NCBI GenBank assembly: GCA_046294915.1
Contig: JBKBOE010000013.1
Location: 1 to 48,738 of the forward strand
DNA: 48,738 nucleotides
Reading direction: 5' to 3'
Source: UBA2336 sp046294915
GTDB taxonomy: Bacteria; Bacteroidota; Bacteroidia; Cytophagales; Cyclobacteriaceae
Numbering within the stretch: position 1 is the first letter of the stretch; the number at the start of each line of letters is the position of its first letter. Under the pieces are notes generated by a model. It worked only from the letters and a program-made list of their open reading frames with translations. It searched no databases and was not told the DNA's origin. The position numbers and the translations under genes are program-made. Shown piece after piece: positions 23,798-34,159 of this stretch.

Positions 23798-26700
23798 TTA
23801 TTGAGCAAGGCTGAACCGCATCTGAAAACCAAAGCGGGTAGTAGCCCTCCGGAAGGAATTGGAAACCTGCGGCTCATTAATGGTGCGTTCAAAGTACGCC
23901 TGGATGTTTAACCGCTGGTTAACCACATAACTGATATTAGGCCGTAACTGAAAATTGATGTTCCCATTCGTAAGAATATTGAGGTCGTTGATTTTTCGCT
24001 GAATGGTGGATTGGTCTGTTACCGTAAGGTTTAGCCGGAAGGTCACATCGTTTTTTAATACAATGGTGCGCCCGTCTGATTTGAAAGGGAGTTTCATGTT
24101 GTTTTTCGTATAGCCGATTTCTACTGAAATGTCTTTGGTATTTACTTCGGTAATTTGAGCGTTTGAAATGTTAAGGGCCAGATCGCGCTTGGTTTTGTAT
24201 TCGGCACGCGCAGTTAACCTGCTTTTGGTGCGCAGGTTGATCCCGATTAATGGCGCAAATTGTTCTGAAATCATCACTTGGCTGATTACATAAATCGGAA
24301 TGATCTGGCCACTTGCGTTCGGATAGGCAAATATTCCGTTGTTATATTTTTCAATGGGCACATTAATTCCAACCGTATCAGTGCCTCCATATTGCAATGA
24401 GTTGGAATAATTCATTACTGAATACGAAGCCGAGTACCCATGTGAAATGGTGATGGATTGAAACTTGTCGCCAATGCTTTTTATTTTGGTGAGCCCCGTG
24501 AAGTCAAGCCGCCAGTTGGGCATCGGGTTTTTGGGGAACGGACTGAGGTTTACTTTGTTCACATCTTTGCCGGTATAACTGGCGATAAAAGCAGGGATTA
24601 CCACATCTTGCCCGATGGTGTCGTACTCATTTCCGGTTACCGCCCTGAAGCGATTGGTAATGTCAATCAGGTTCTGCTCGAATTGCCTGAAGGTTGATGA
24701 CACCAGTTCGTTATTGTCTGAACGGAAGGATGTTTTAATGGCAATGGTTGAAATTTTATAACTGCCAATGCGACTGGGATTCAGCGAAACATAATCGTTC
24801 ATTACATTATCGTACCGGAATATTTCCTGATATGCATCGGTTACATCTTTCTTAATATCCAGCTGAATTTTAAAATCCGGTGACGGTTCGATATTGGCCC
24901 GTGCGCTGATTGCTTTGGTTACCGATTGGGTGAAAGGCGCGGTGAGCGAAGTGGTAGTGGCGAGCCATCCGTTTTGAGCCGATTTAAACCGGATATTGGG
25001 GTCCTGGCTTCCAAAAATAAATCCCCAACCTGGGGCATTCCAATTTTGGTCCATGCCAAAAAAACGGGATGTGGGCTCAAACCCGGGCAATAAGGTTCCT
25101 TCCATGATGGAATAAGTTCCATTAATGGATCGCAGTGACATCAGCAACCGAAGGAAGCCCTTTACCAAGGGTGGTGGCTGGCGTGTGGTATCGGGTGGTG
25201 CTCCCGGGCGTGGTGCGGGTTTTGGAGGCGCATTGATTTTTTTCAGGAATCCCGCTTTGTTATAGAGTTTCACCATGTCAAGCCGGCCTGTAAGGGTTTG
25301 TTCGCGGTTATTTTGAATGGTGTTTTTAAAATCCAGGCTGTCGGGTAAATCCTGCTCGCCCGGTTTCACCAGGTTATCGGGTTTGTTAAAAGGCCCGGCT
25401 TTCCAGTTGTAGTTTACCTGGTAGCGGTAGTCGGCACCCAGCCAGTCGGTAACCGGAAACTTATCAAGTGGAATGGTGTAATTAACCGTTATGCTCTGGT
25501 CAAAGTTCTTCATTCGCCCGAATCGTTTCAGGTTGTTCCTAACGCTGTCGCGTTTTTCTTTGGTATTAATGTCGCCTTCGGGTTCGTCAATAATGGCATT
25601 AGCCCGGGCAGCGTAAGTAAGCGACAAGTTTTTGGAAAGGTTCCATTGCAGGTTATACAGGCGATTGAAGGTAAAGTATTTGAGGTAATTGGGTTCTGAT
25701 TCGGATAGAGAGTTTCGGTAAACGGTGCGTGAGAAGGAACGGTCCAGGTCACCCCGAACGGCTATGTTGGTTGGCAGCAAACTGAAATTGAAGTCTTTAA
25801 TAAACTTCAGGTATGGCGATTTTAATCCTTCCGATTTTTTGAAAGGCTCAATACCCGCACCTTTCGGTGCAAACCCGTACGCAACAGAGCCACCATAATC
25901 CTGCTTCAGGAAATCTGCAATCGTAAAATTGCTCCGGGTAATTTCACTATACCGGTAGCTGAATGAAAAATTTTCTATATCCCAGAGATTGGAACGGGCA
26001 TCGGGCTTGACCTTCGTTTTGCGAACGTTGGTGAAATTAATGGCTCTTCGTACCTCCCTGTCGCGAATGATGGCAAGGTAGGCATTGCGTTCGGCATCGC
26101 TGCTAAAGGATTTCAAGGCAGCATCAATTCTCAGGTCTGGATTTGCCGGGTCGTAGTTGGGATTAATTTTGGTGGTTTGATAACTCAGCAATAACGGAAT
26201 AACCAGGCCATGATTCCCCGGCAGCAATTTATCAACATTAATGCTGGATGTAATATCAAACGCAGTGGTTTCATCGCGTGTACGCTCACTGATTTTTGAG
26301 TTAACGCCTCCAAAGCCAAAGGTTGTGTAACGGAGTGAGGTAGATACCGTTGCAAAGTCGGCAAGTTTTACACCAAGGGCAGTGTTTAGGGCCCATCCTG
26401 CCGTACGATCGAAGTCTGTCAGGCGCAGTTCATTAGCCCAGATGCACACGGAGTGCGCGCTTTTATCGGGGGTTCGCGGATTGCGCACACCAATCATAAT
26501 GGTACGCACGCTGCTTAGGTCAGGCCGGCCAACAATGCGGTAACCATGCCTGCCGATTACCCGGTGGCCTTCGAGCGGGTAAGCCAGTGGCAGCGGAAAT
26601 TTTATACGGTCGCGTTCGGCTTTCAGGGCGTACAGGTTGTCGAGTGAAAAGTCGAATTCGTTTTCCTTAGGCCATATCTCCCTCGGATCGAGTGTATTTG

Positions 26701-29700
26701 CCGGCTTGGTGATTTTAAGGGGCAACTCAATTTCGTAATAGTTCTGATCGAAGTCGGTGCCCAGGCGCATGAATACGGTCATGTCATCGTCATCCGATTG
26801 GCTGTTGGCATGTACAAACATTTTAATGCGGCCGTAATTGAAAAAATCCATGTCAACGTTTTTATAAATCGCGCGGGCGTCACCGTCTTTCAGGTTATCA
26901 ATACATACCTGGATGGATTGTTCATTGAGCTGGCGCGGGATAGAGGATGTATTGTCGGGATCGCGCTTAATTCCTGGCGGTACAACATAGGGTGATTTAT
27001 TGCCGCTTGGATCGGGTGCGGCATTTTCTTCAATATTTACAACCGATATGGTAAAGTTATCGAAGTCAGGTTCACTGTCAGGTACAAGTCCTGCTTCTTC
27101 CAGGCTGGCGGTGTACCTTCTCCACCGGCTGCCGATCATCCTGAAGTTGGCAAACCGAAGTACAACGGGCTGTTGAAAGCGGGTGAGTACCATGCGTGCA
27201 TAGCGGATGGATTTGAAACCCTCGATGTTGCCGTAGCGCCCTTCGAAATTTCTAACCGGTATGCGGATGAGATACCAGGTAACCAGGTCGGAACCACCGG
27301 TAGCCGTAGTGGTAATTTTGTCGACAATATATTTTTTCCCGATTTCCAATTTACCAGGCTCCAGGTCAATTGTGTATTCGTAGTATTCCTCCAGTTCACT
27401 TAGGGTGTTATCAGCATTTAAGTCTTCGTTATCCGGGTAGGGACTGCCCAAGCGGGCGATATCCGTATCACCGGTAATGGGTGTATTTCCATCTGTACCG
27501 TTAAAGTTTTTGTAGCGTTCAAGTACTTTGGCGTTTTTTGCGTCCAGTGCGCTACCAAAAAAGTAGGTAAAATTATCGGCTGACGGGTCGGCCTGAAGGG
27601 CTGCCAGCGGATCGGGGTTCAGTATGGTAGCGGCATCGGTTAGGAATGTCTGGAACTTAACCGGTTCAAGATCATTGCGCACGCCATCCAGCCCTACATC
27701 CTGGTTGTTCCTGGAAGAGGTTAAATTATCAAATGCATTGGTAATGTATTGCTGGTTGGTAACATAGCCCCAGTTATTTTCAGTTGCCTTGGTTATATCT
27801 CCGTCAGGAGGTAAGCCGTTTTCGAAAGCGTGTTTACCATCGCGTACAATGTCTTCGCTGATGCTGCCCAGGTGAAAGATGAGTTTTCCTCCGGTCGTGT
27901 TAAAATCATTGAACTTGCCGTCAATGATTTTTCCGTTTTCGGTGTAATTGATAAACGGGTCAAGCAGCCAGAATTCAACATACTCGATGTTGGCCTTGTC
28001 AAAATCGACTTCAGTACGTATGGCTGTAGTAATGCCGGCCCAGCGGTCGGCCGGGTTGGTAAAATCACCGGTAGCGGGGTCAATATTTTGTGTATCATAG
28101 TTAAACGGACCCCGTTCGGCAGGATAATAGGCTACGTCCAGAATGGATTCAAAGAAGTTTCCCTGGGTTTGATTTCGGAATGGAAAAATTTCCTGAGGAC
28201 CAACCGCCCGAACATAGTGATTTTGTAAGTCAGCACTGGATATGTTGGGTGGTTTAAACTGTCCTCCATCGCGGTAAAACTGGTTATCGACCATGTACCA
28301 GGCCAGCTTAGCCCGTTTGTAGCCTGCCCGAATATCATTAAGCGCCCCGTTGCTTGGGTCAAACCGGTTATCGGTTGTTTTGGGAGTAGCCGCAAGCCTC
28401 CAACTGGCCGGGTTCATCAGCGAAAAAGGGGTAGCGGTGGTTTCGAAATCATCAATATAGCCGGTGCCATCGCCATCTACTTTGTTTGAAGTACCCGGCA
28501 GCAATTGAGCAAACTCGCCACTCCAGTTAATGGATGATTTTTCTTTTGTTTGGATTCCGGGGATAGCATCGACAATTTTTGTAAGCAGGCGGCTGTCTTT
28601 TCGAACATTGAAGTCAAAGCCATACTGAAGGTTGCGGGCGGGTTCGGTGCCAATGAGGTTCCGGCTTATCAAGGGGCGTTCATTATAGTACAACAGGGTA
28701 GAGCCGAAATTAACGTCATCATTCAGTTTGTAATCGAAGCGGGTTCCCAGCAGCGAGCGGGTTTGAAAGGCAAAAGGGTCGGCTTGTTCGTATTGAACGC
28801 TGATGTTCTTTCCGGAATTGAGAATGGCATCGTTTAAAATCGTTACCCTTCCAAATGTATAATCTACGGTATAATCAATTCCTTCCTGAAGTGGTGTTCC
28901 GCCCGCATAAACCCTCACTGATCCTTGCGATACGCCAAACCCGGGAACAAGAATTTCTTTTGACGAGCCCGCCACGTAGGTGCCCACCAGAAAAAATTTA
29001 TTCTTGGTGGTTAACAATTCCGCATCGGCTTTTGTAGTCCGGTACAATGTATCGTACACATATTTATTAATGAGGAAGTCCTCCTGTGGTTCACCGACAA
29101 ATGCTTTTCGCAAAGCGGTGTTAAACGGTTCAACGAAGGGAAAAATGATCAATCCGTTTTGTACATTAATGGTGAGACCCTCTACAAAGTCAAAATTACC
29201 ATCGCGTTGCAGGTCGTTAACGGGATTGAGCCGGTCGAGGCCGAATATTTCAATGAGTTGGCGGTTGCGTACATTCACCCCTTCCTGTAACTGGGGGTTA
29301 TCAATGCCGGTACGGTCATCGCGATAGATGATCCGAAGCTGAAATCCCTCACGTGTAAGCTGCGATACGTTAAGGGTGTAGATGTTCTTCATCATCAGAT
29401 CCCACGTGGGGATGATTCGCTGTTGGGCATCGCGTATGGCGATCTTCCGCGGCCTCAGCAGTTTGAGAAACAACACCTCGTTGTCGGGCCGGCTGGCATA
29501 GTCTTCTGAGAGTTCCCCCACCTTGTAGGTGCGACCATTGTAGGTATATTCGTAAGCTACGGCCAGTGCCTCATCGTTTTGCAGCTTACGGGTAAGGGTA
29601 ATGTAGCCGAGTTGTTTGTGAAAGGTGTATTCCGTAGGATTCAGCTTACGCGCGCTGGTAATTTTTTCAAAGTCGGTTCCGTTAACAAGGCCGCCCGGAC

Positions 29701-30967
29701 CATACAGAACATTTTCCAGGTAGTTGTTGATCGCCTCGGAACTCCGGTCGGCACCGGTTAGGCTGAATACCTGGCTCAGGTCATTGGCCGTATTAACGTT
29801 GGGGCCGGGTACACGGGCTTGCACATTGCTGTTGTACACACGTGAACCTTCTCCAAGGTCCATAAGGCCTACAATGTTTCGTAAGGTCTGGGTATCATTG
29901 TTTCGGTTGAGCAGGTAAACCTCAACGCGGGTAATGTTAACCCCGGAGTAAATCTGCGGAGGGTTGTTCAGCCAGCCTTCATAGTTATCGCGAAAAAAGT
30001 GGCCGAGAAAAAAGTTCCGGTTTTCATCATAGTTGGAGGCAATGATTTCAAAAGGCCGGCCCTGGCCTTGGTTGCCACCCGGAATATCAATGGAGGAAAC
30101 CTTGCCGCGCTGGGTGGAGGCAATGGTGGTTATATACATTTTCCCAAACTGCAGTTGCGCCTTAACACCAAACAGATTTTGCGAGCCTTGTATGAGGGAG
30201 TTATTCAGGGGCAGGCTTACGTTGCCGATCTCCAGTTTTTTAAGGATGTCTTCTTTAAACCCGGTGTATTCTACTTTCATGTTGTTCTGAAAGTCAAAGG
30301 AGTTATTGTTGTCAAAGTTGGCGCTTACGGCAAGTTTTTCGCCCACCTTACCGATTACGCTCATGTTGATTTGCTGATCGAACTCAAAGCCGCCATTGCG
30401 CTGCTGGCGAATGGGGATGTTGGGGTTGTTGATGCGTTGAAACGAGGCGCCAAAATCGAGGGTAACGAAACCGCGGGGAACCAGCTCAACGTAGCTGCCA
30501 CCGAAGATCCGGTCGAGCACCGGGCTGATGAATATTTTGGGGGTGAGCCCGCGGCCGCTCACCGCGCTTTCGCCATCCATGCTTCGCGATTTCCCCTGCC
30601 AGTAGCTTTTCAACAGTTGCCGGTCCTGGTATTCGTTAAACTCTTTAAACGACATGGTGGTAACCGGGCGGTAATTGAGGTTGCCAATCTTTTCGTAGAT
30701 GGTGTAGTTAAGGCTGGAGTCCAGTTCAATATCGTAATTAAGTTTGGTAGGATCTTTCAGGAAAAGGGGTGAACTGGTGGTGGTGTTGGAGAAGGGATCG
30801 CCATGCCGGTCGCGCAACTTGAAGGTGGGTCTGCGGCTTGGCTTGTAACGCTGTTGTTGGGTGGTGTCGCGCGGTGGTTCTTGTTGAAAGAAGAAGGCTG
30901 CCTGGGCATCGGGAGACAGGATGCCAGTCCACAGCATGATAAGCGCAAGGACAGTGAGTAGCTTCAA
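23798..30967 (-). CDS. sprA: SprA, T9SS outer-membrane translocon and gliding protein
   Basis: Giant outer-membrane beta-barrel of 2389 residues, the pore through which type IX secretion system cargo crosses the outer membrane (Sov in Porphyromonas). It has a signal peptide (about 1-23, ending DAQA/A), the SprA N-terminal region (LDSSLNYTIYEKIGNLNYRP onward) and many long amphipathic strands up to a C-terminus ending RFGFQMRFSLAQ with a terminal aromatic-rich strand, as expected of a barrel. Length agrees with other SprA proteins. The start is a TTG (30967-30965): an in-frame TGA lies just upstream, and the next ATG (30937) would cut into the signal peptide. It follows ruvA after 23 bases, an arrangement suggesting co-transcription. 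Confidence 0.97.
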   Translation of the reverse strand: MKLLTVLALIMLWTGILSPDAQAAFFFQQEPPRDTTQQQRYKPSRRPTFKLRDRHGDPFSNTTTSSPLFLKDPTKLNYDIELDSSLNYTIYEKIGNLNYRPVTTMSFKEFNEYQDRQLLKSYWQGKSRSMDGESAVSGRGLTPKIFISPVLDRIFGGSYVELVPRGFVTLDFGASFQRINNPNIPIRQQRNGGFEFDQQINMSVIGKVGEKLAVSANFDNNNSFDFQNNMKVEYTGFKEDILKKLEIGNVSLPLNNSLIQGSQNLFGVKAQLQFGKMYITTIASTQRGKVSSIDIPGGNQGQGRPFEIIASNYDENRNFFLGHFFRDNYEGWLNNPPQIYSGVNITRVEVYLLNRNNDTQTLRNIVGLMDLGEGSRVYNSNVQARVPGPNVNTANDLSQVFSLTGADRSSEAINNYLENVLYGPGGLVNGTDFEKITSARKLNPTEYTFHKQLGYITLTRKLQNDEALAVAYEYTYNGRTYKVGELSEDYASRPDNEVLFLKLLRPRKIAIRDAQQRIIPTWDLMMKNIYTLNVSQLTREGFQLRIIYRDDRTGIDNPQLQEGVNVRNRQLIEIFGLDRLNPVNDLQRDGNFDFVEGLTINVQNGLIIFPFVEPFNTALRKAFVGEPQEDFLINKYVYDTLYRTTKADAELLTTKNKFFLVGTYVAGSSKEILVPGFGVSQGSVRVYAGGTPLQEGIDYTVDYTFGRVTILNDAILNSGKNISVQYEQADPFAFQTRSLLGTRFDYKLNDDVNFGSTLLYYNERPLISRNLIGTEPARNLQYGFDFNVRKDSRLLTKIVDAIPGIQTKEKSSINWSGEFAQLLPGTSNKVDGDGTGYIDDFETTATPFSLMNPASWRLAATPKTTDNRFDPSNGALNDIRAGYKRAKLAWYMVDNQFYRDGGQFKPPNISSADLQNHYVRAVGPQEIFPFRNQTQGNFFESILDVAYYPAERGPFNYDTQNIDPATGDFTNPADRWAGITTAIRTEVDFDKANIEYVEFWLLDPFINYTENGKIIDGKFNDFNTTGGKLIFHLGSISEDIVRDGKHAFENGLPPDGDITKATENNWGYVTNQQYITNAFDNLTSSRNNQDVGLDGVRNDLEPVKFQTFLTDAATILNPDPLAALQADPSADNFTYFFGSALDAKNAKVLERYKNFNGTDGNTPITGDTDIARLGSPYPDNEDLNADNTLSELEEYYEYTIDLEPGKLEIGKKYIVDKITTTATGGSDLVTWYLIRIPVRNFEGRYGNIEGFKSIRYARMVLTRFQQPVVLRFANFRMIGSRWRRYTASLEEAGLVPDSEPDFDNFTISVVNIEENAAPDPSGNKSPYVVPPGIKRDPDNTSSIPRQLNEQSIQVCIDNLKDGDARAIYKNVDMDFFNYGRIKMFVHANSQSDDDDMTVFMRLGTDFDQNYYEIELPLKITKPANTLDPREIWPKENEFDFSLDNLYALKAERDRIKFPLPLAYPLEGHRVIGRHGYRIVGRPDLSSVRTIMIGVRNPRTPDKSAHSVCIWANELRLTDFDRTAGWALNTALGVKLADFATVSTSLRYTTFGFGGVNSKISERTRDETTAFDITSSINVDKLLPGNHGLVIPLLLSYQTTKINPNYDPANPDLRIDAALKSFSSDAERNAYLAIIRDREVRRAINFTNVRKTKVKPDARSNLWDIENFSFSYRYSEITRSNFTIADFLKQDYGGSVAYGFAPKGAGIEPFKKSEGLKSPYLKFIKDFNFSLLPTNIAVRGDLDRSFSRTVYRNSLSESEPNYLKYFTFNRLYNLQWNLSKNLSLTYAARANAIIDEPEGDINTKEKRDSVRNNLKRFGRMKNFDQSITVNYTIPLDKFPVTDWLGADYRYQVNYNWKAGPFNKPDNLVKPGEQDLPDSLDFKNTIQNNREQTLTGRLDMVKLYNKAGFLKKINAPPKPAPRPGAPPDTTRQPPPLVKGFLRLLMSLRSINGTYSIMEGTLLPGFEPTSRFFGMDQNWNAPGWGFIFGSQDPNIRFKSAQNGWLATTTSLTAPFTQSVTKAISARANIEPSPDFKIQLDIKKDVTDAYQEIFRYDNVMNDYVSLNPSRIGSYKISTIAIKTSFRSDNNELVSSTFRQFEQNLIDITNRFRAVTGNEYDTIGQDVVIPAFIASYTGKDVNKVNLSPFPKNPMPNWRLDFTGLTKIKSIGDKFQSITISHGYSASYSVMNYSNSLQYGGTDTVGINVPIEKYNNGIFAYPNASGQIIPIYVISQVMISEQFAPLIGINLRTKSRLTARAEYKTKRDLALNISNAQITEVNTKDISVEIGYTKNNMKLPFKSDGRTIVLKNDVTFRLNLTVTDQSTIQRKINDLNILTNGNINFQLRPNISYVVNQRLNIQAYFERTINEPQVSNSFRRATTRFGFQMRFSLAQ

Positions 30968-30990
30968 TCGGGTTCAGGTCTTGGCTCGCC

Positions 30991-31584
30991 TCAAGCGTTT
31001 TTCAGCGCTTGCTTCACTAAATCTTCCAAAGTAATCGTATTTCCTGATCTTTTCAGGACGGTGTCCACACTTTTCTCAGCCGCACTTCGGATTATGCCTA
31101 ATGTGATTAAAGCACTTAACGCCTCATTGCGGAGCGTATTGTGCGGTATGCCGGAAATTTGATCCTGGGAACCTTCGAGGTGTTCCTTGCGGATTTTGTC
31201 TTTGAGTTCGATAATGACCCGTTGCGCAGTTTTTCCGCCAATGCCCTTTATGCGCTGTAAGGCAACGGCATCTTCGCGTGCAATGGCTTGCCGCAACTCT
31301 TCGGTAGACATGTAGGAGAGCATGACAATGGCAGTGCTTGGGCCAATTCCGTTAACGGAAATCAATTGCTGAAATAATTTTCTTTCGGTTTCCGTGCTGA
31401 AGCCAAAAAGGATGTGGGCATCTTCGCGAATAGCCAGGTGCGTGTGCAGCAATGCGCTTCCCTTATCTTTAATATCAGCGTAGGTTTGAACGGAAATGTT
31501 TGCGTGGTAACCCACACCGTTTACGTTTACCACAACATGGGTGGGATCTTTTTGAACAAGTTCGCCTTTAAGGAATGAAATCAT
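30991..31584 (-). CDS. ruvA: Holliday junction branch migration protein RuvA
   Basis: DNA-binding subunit (197 residues) of the RuvAB branch-migration motor. An OB fold (1-62, opening MISFLKGELVQKDPTHVVVN) is followed by two helix-hairpin-helix motifs, SVNGIGPSTAIVMLS and IKGIGGKTAQRVIIELKDK. The small C-terminal domain that contacts RuvB is at about 150-197. ruvB and ruvC are not beside it. sprA follows 23 bases downstream on the same strand. Confidence 0.97.
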   Translation of the reverse strand: MISFLKGELVQKDPTHVVVNVNGVGYHANISVQTYADIKDKGSALLHTHLAIREDAHILFGFSTETERKLFQQLISVNGIGPSTAIVMLSYMSTEELRQAIAREDAVALQRIKGIGGKTAQRVIIELKDKIRKEHLEGSQDQISGIPHNTLRNEALSALITLGIIRSAAEKSVDTVLKRSGNTITLEDLVKQALKNA

Positions 31585-31877
31585 GGTGATTTTAGCGTAT
31601 CATTTTTAATGGGTAGAGGTTTGTTCAATTAAATCAAAATTTATCGGATAATCCGTAAAGATACCTAATACAAAATGCTCCTGTGCCGCATGGCCCCATG
31701 CACTCATCCTGCGCTGTGCCCAATCCGCACATGCCAATGCTAAGCCGAAGATTGGCCAAGGCGCTGTTTGAGTGTACTGAAAATTATTCATCATCAAAGT
31801 GTCTCCTGTTATTACTGCTATGATTATGGACTATCACAAAATTTTAAAATCCGGATTATACCACCATCCTGAATTTA
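31585..31877. other. 293-base gap between maeB and ruvA, no confident gene
   Basis: The largest non-coding stretch in the window. Its ends are AT-rich and its centre (about 31680-31765) is GC-rich and self-complementary: GCATGG (31688-31693) pairs with CCATGC (31696-31701). GCGC plus CCAATC (31711-31725) face GATTGG plus GCGC (31750-31764). A minus-strand frame of 63 codons (31606-31797) crosses it, but its product is rich in Trp and His and resembles nothing I know. It may hold the ruvA promoter and a structured 3' end of maeB. Confidence 0.5.
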
Positions 31878-34154
31878 TCATAAATGATCGTTCCGTTCAT
31901 GCAGTTGCGCATCTACTACGGCAATCGCTGCCATGTTTACAATTTCGCGAACGGAACTGCCAAATTGCAAAACATGAACGGGTTTTTTCATGCCCAGCAA
32001 AATGGGGCCAATCGCTTCGGCTCCGCCAATTTCCATCAGCAGCTTGTACGCAATATTTCCGGAGGCAAGGTTTGGGAAGATCAGCGTGTTGGCACCTTCT
32101 TTTGCCAGAGCGCTGAACGGATAATTTTCGAGCTGCAGTTCGGTGTTAAGGGCTACATTGGCCTGGATGTCGCCATCGATTATCAGATCAGGAAATTTTG
32201 TGCGGGCCCGTTTAACGGCTTCACTGGTCTTTTCAGGCACTTCACCCTTTGACGAACCGAAATTGGAATACGATAATACCGCTATGCGTGGTTCGATGTC
32301 GAAAAACCGAACGCCCCGTGCCGTAAGGCCGATGATGTCAACTAACTCATCGGCTGTAGGGTTAAGGTTTACGGTGGTATCTGCAAAAAAGTATGTGCCG
32401 CGCTTATTCAGAATGATGTACATTCCCGCTACCCGACTTACCCCTTCGGCCATGCCGATGATTTGTAGAGACGGCAAAATTGTTTTCGGATAATCTTTTG
32501 TTAAGCCGCTCACCAGGGCATCGGCTTCACCGGTTTCGACCATCATGGCTCCGTAATAATTGCCGTCTCGCATTAATTGCAGGCAATCCCGGTAGGTGAG
32601 CCCTTTGCGCTGCCGCTTTTTATGAAGCCGTTCGGCATATGCGCTGCGCTTTTCATGCTCGTGCAGTACATTGATGATGGGGCAATCCAGTTCAAGCTTG
32701 TGTTCGGCAAGCAGGTTTTCAATTTCAATTTTGTCGCCCAGCAAAATTGGCCTGGCAATGCCCTCATCGTGCAAGGTTTGCGCTGCTTTCAGAATTTTAT
32801 AGTGGTGGGCTTCTGAAAAGACAACCCGTTTCGGATTTTTCTTTGCGCGATCAATGATGCGCGTCATCAGCTTTTGATCAATGCCGATACGGTTGAGCAG
32901 TTGCTGGTGGTAAGCTCCCCAATCGGTAATCGGAATTTTGGCCATGCCCGAGTCCATCGCTGCTTTGGCCACGGCTGGCGATATGGCCGTGATCAGGCGC
33001 GGATCGAGTGGTTTTGGGATGAGATAATTTCGTCCAAAGGATATGTTCTCATCACCATAGGCTTTTACAACCATATCCGGCACAGGTTCTTTGGCCAGTT
33101 TGGCAAGCGCATAAACGGCAGCAAGTTTCATCTCTTCGTTAATCTCGGTGGCCCGCACATCGAGTGCACCCCGGAAGATGTACGGAAATCCCAATACATT
33201 ATTTACCTGGTTGGGATGGTCGGACCGACCCGTTGCCATTATCAGGTCGGGTCTTGATTTTTTTGCGACTTCAAAGTCGATTTCAGGATTGGGGTTGGCC
33301 AGCGCAAATACAATCGGGTCTTTGGCCATAGCCTGGATGTCGGCCGCTGTGAGAATATCGGCTTTTGACAGACCTACGAATACGTCAGCGCCCTTCATGG
33401 CTTCTTGGAGGGTTTCAATTTTTTTTGAGGTTGCGAATTCTGCTTTTATCGGGTCCAGGTCTTTCCGGTCTTTCCGGATTACGCCTTTACTGTCGCACAT
33501 GATCAGATTTTCCGGTTTCAAGCCAAGCTGGAGATATAACCGGGTGCAACTCACTGCGGCAGCACCGGCCCCATTCACCACCAGCTTTATCTCATGGATT
33601 TTTTTTCCAACCAACTCAAGTCCGTTAAGAAGAGCGGCACCAGAGATGATGGCCGTGCCGTGCTGATCGTCATGCATTACCGGTATATTCATCTTTTCGC
33701 GCAGCGCTGCTTCAATTTTAAAGCATTCGGGTGCCTTAATGTCTTCGAGGTTTATCCCTCCAAAAGTGGGTTCCAGCGACTGGACAATGTGTATGAATTT
33801 ATCGGGATCGGTTTCGGCTATCTCAATATCAAACACATCAATGCCTGCAAACTTTTTGAAGAGTACGCCTTTGCCTTCCATAACCGGTTTGGCGGCATCG
33901 GCACCGATATTGCCAAGGCCTAACACGGCTGTGCCATTGGAAATTACAGCTACCAGGTTTCCTTTGGAAGTGTACTTGTAGGCTTCTTCTTTATTGGCGG
34001 CAATTTCCTTGCACGGTTCGGCAACACCGGGTGAGTAGGCCAGTGCCAGGTCTAGCTGAGAGCTGAGCATTTTGGTGGGCACTACTTCAATTTTACCGGG
34101 TTGCCCCTGCATATGGTAGTTGAGTGCTTCCTGTTTTCGGATTTTGAGTGACAT
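31878..34154 (-). CDS. maeB: NADP-dependent malic enzyme fused to phosphotransacetylase-like domain
   Basis: Oxidative decarboxylation of malate to pyruvate with NADPH formation (758 residues). The malic domain is N-terminal, with LDLALAYSPGVAEPCKEI and YTSKGNLVAVISNGTAVLGL, then a Rossmann NAD(P) domain with VVNGAGAAAVSC. From about 430 the protein is a phosphate acetyltransferase-like domain, usually regulatory rather than catalytic in MaeB and sensitive to acetyl-CoA. Length fits the fused family. Upstream, a -7 element and an inverted repeat overlap the predicted start of transcription (34160-34182). Confidence 0.96.
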   Translation of the reverse strand: MSLKIRKQEALNYHMQGQPGKIEVVPTKMLSSQLDLALAYSPGVAEPCKEIAANKEEAYKYTSKGNLVAVISNGTAVLGLGNIGADAAKPVMEGKGVLFKKFAGIDVFDIEIAETDPDKFIHIVQSLEPTFGGINLEDIKAPECFKIEAALREKMNIPVMHDDQHGTAIISGAALLNGLELVGKKIHEIKLVVNGAGAAAVSCTRLYLQLGLKPENLIMCDSKGVIRKDRKDLDPIKAEFATSKKIETLQEAMKGADVFVGLSKADILTAADIQAMAKDPIVFALANPNPEIDFEVAKKSRPDLIMATGRSDHPNQVNNVLGFPYIFRGALDVRATEINEEMKLAAVYALAKLAKEPVPDMVVKAYGDENISFGRNYLIPKPLDPRLITAISPAVAKAAMDSGMAKIPITDWGAYHQQLLNRIGIDQKLMTRIIDRAKKNPKRVVFSEAHHYKILKAAQTLHDEGIARPILLGDKIEIENLLAEHKLELDCPIINVLHEHEKRSAYAERLHKKRQRKGLTYRDCLQLMRDGNYYGAMMVETGEADALVSGLTKDYPKTILPSLQIIGMAEGVSRVAGMYIILNKRGTYFFADTTVNLNPTADELVDIIGLTARGVRFFDIEPRIAVLSYSNFGSSKGEVPEKTSEAVKRARTKFPDLIIDGDIQANVALNTELQLENYPFSALAKEGANTLIFPNLASGNIAYKLLMEIGGAEAIGPILLGMKKPVHVLQFGSSVREIVNMAAIAVVDAQLHERNDHL

Positions 34155-34159
34155 AGAAA

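Noticed and set aside
29999..30772. Open frame of 257 codons on the plus strand inside sprA
   Set aside because: It is antisense to well-supported sprA coding sequence; its translation has no domain or signal features and the frame follows from the codon bias of the minus-strand gene.
31606..31797. 63-codon frame on the minus strand between maeB and ruvA
   Set aside because: Composition is rich in Trp and His and unlike a folded or membrane protein, and it crosses a self-complementary GC-rich core; not supported as a gene.
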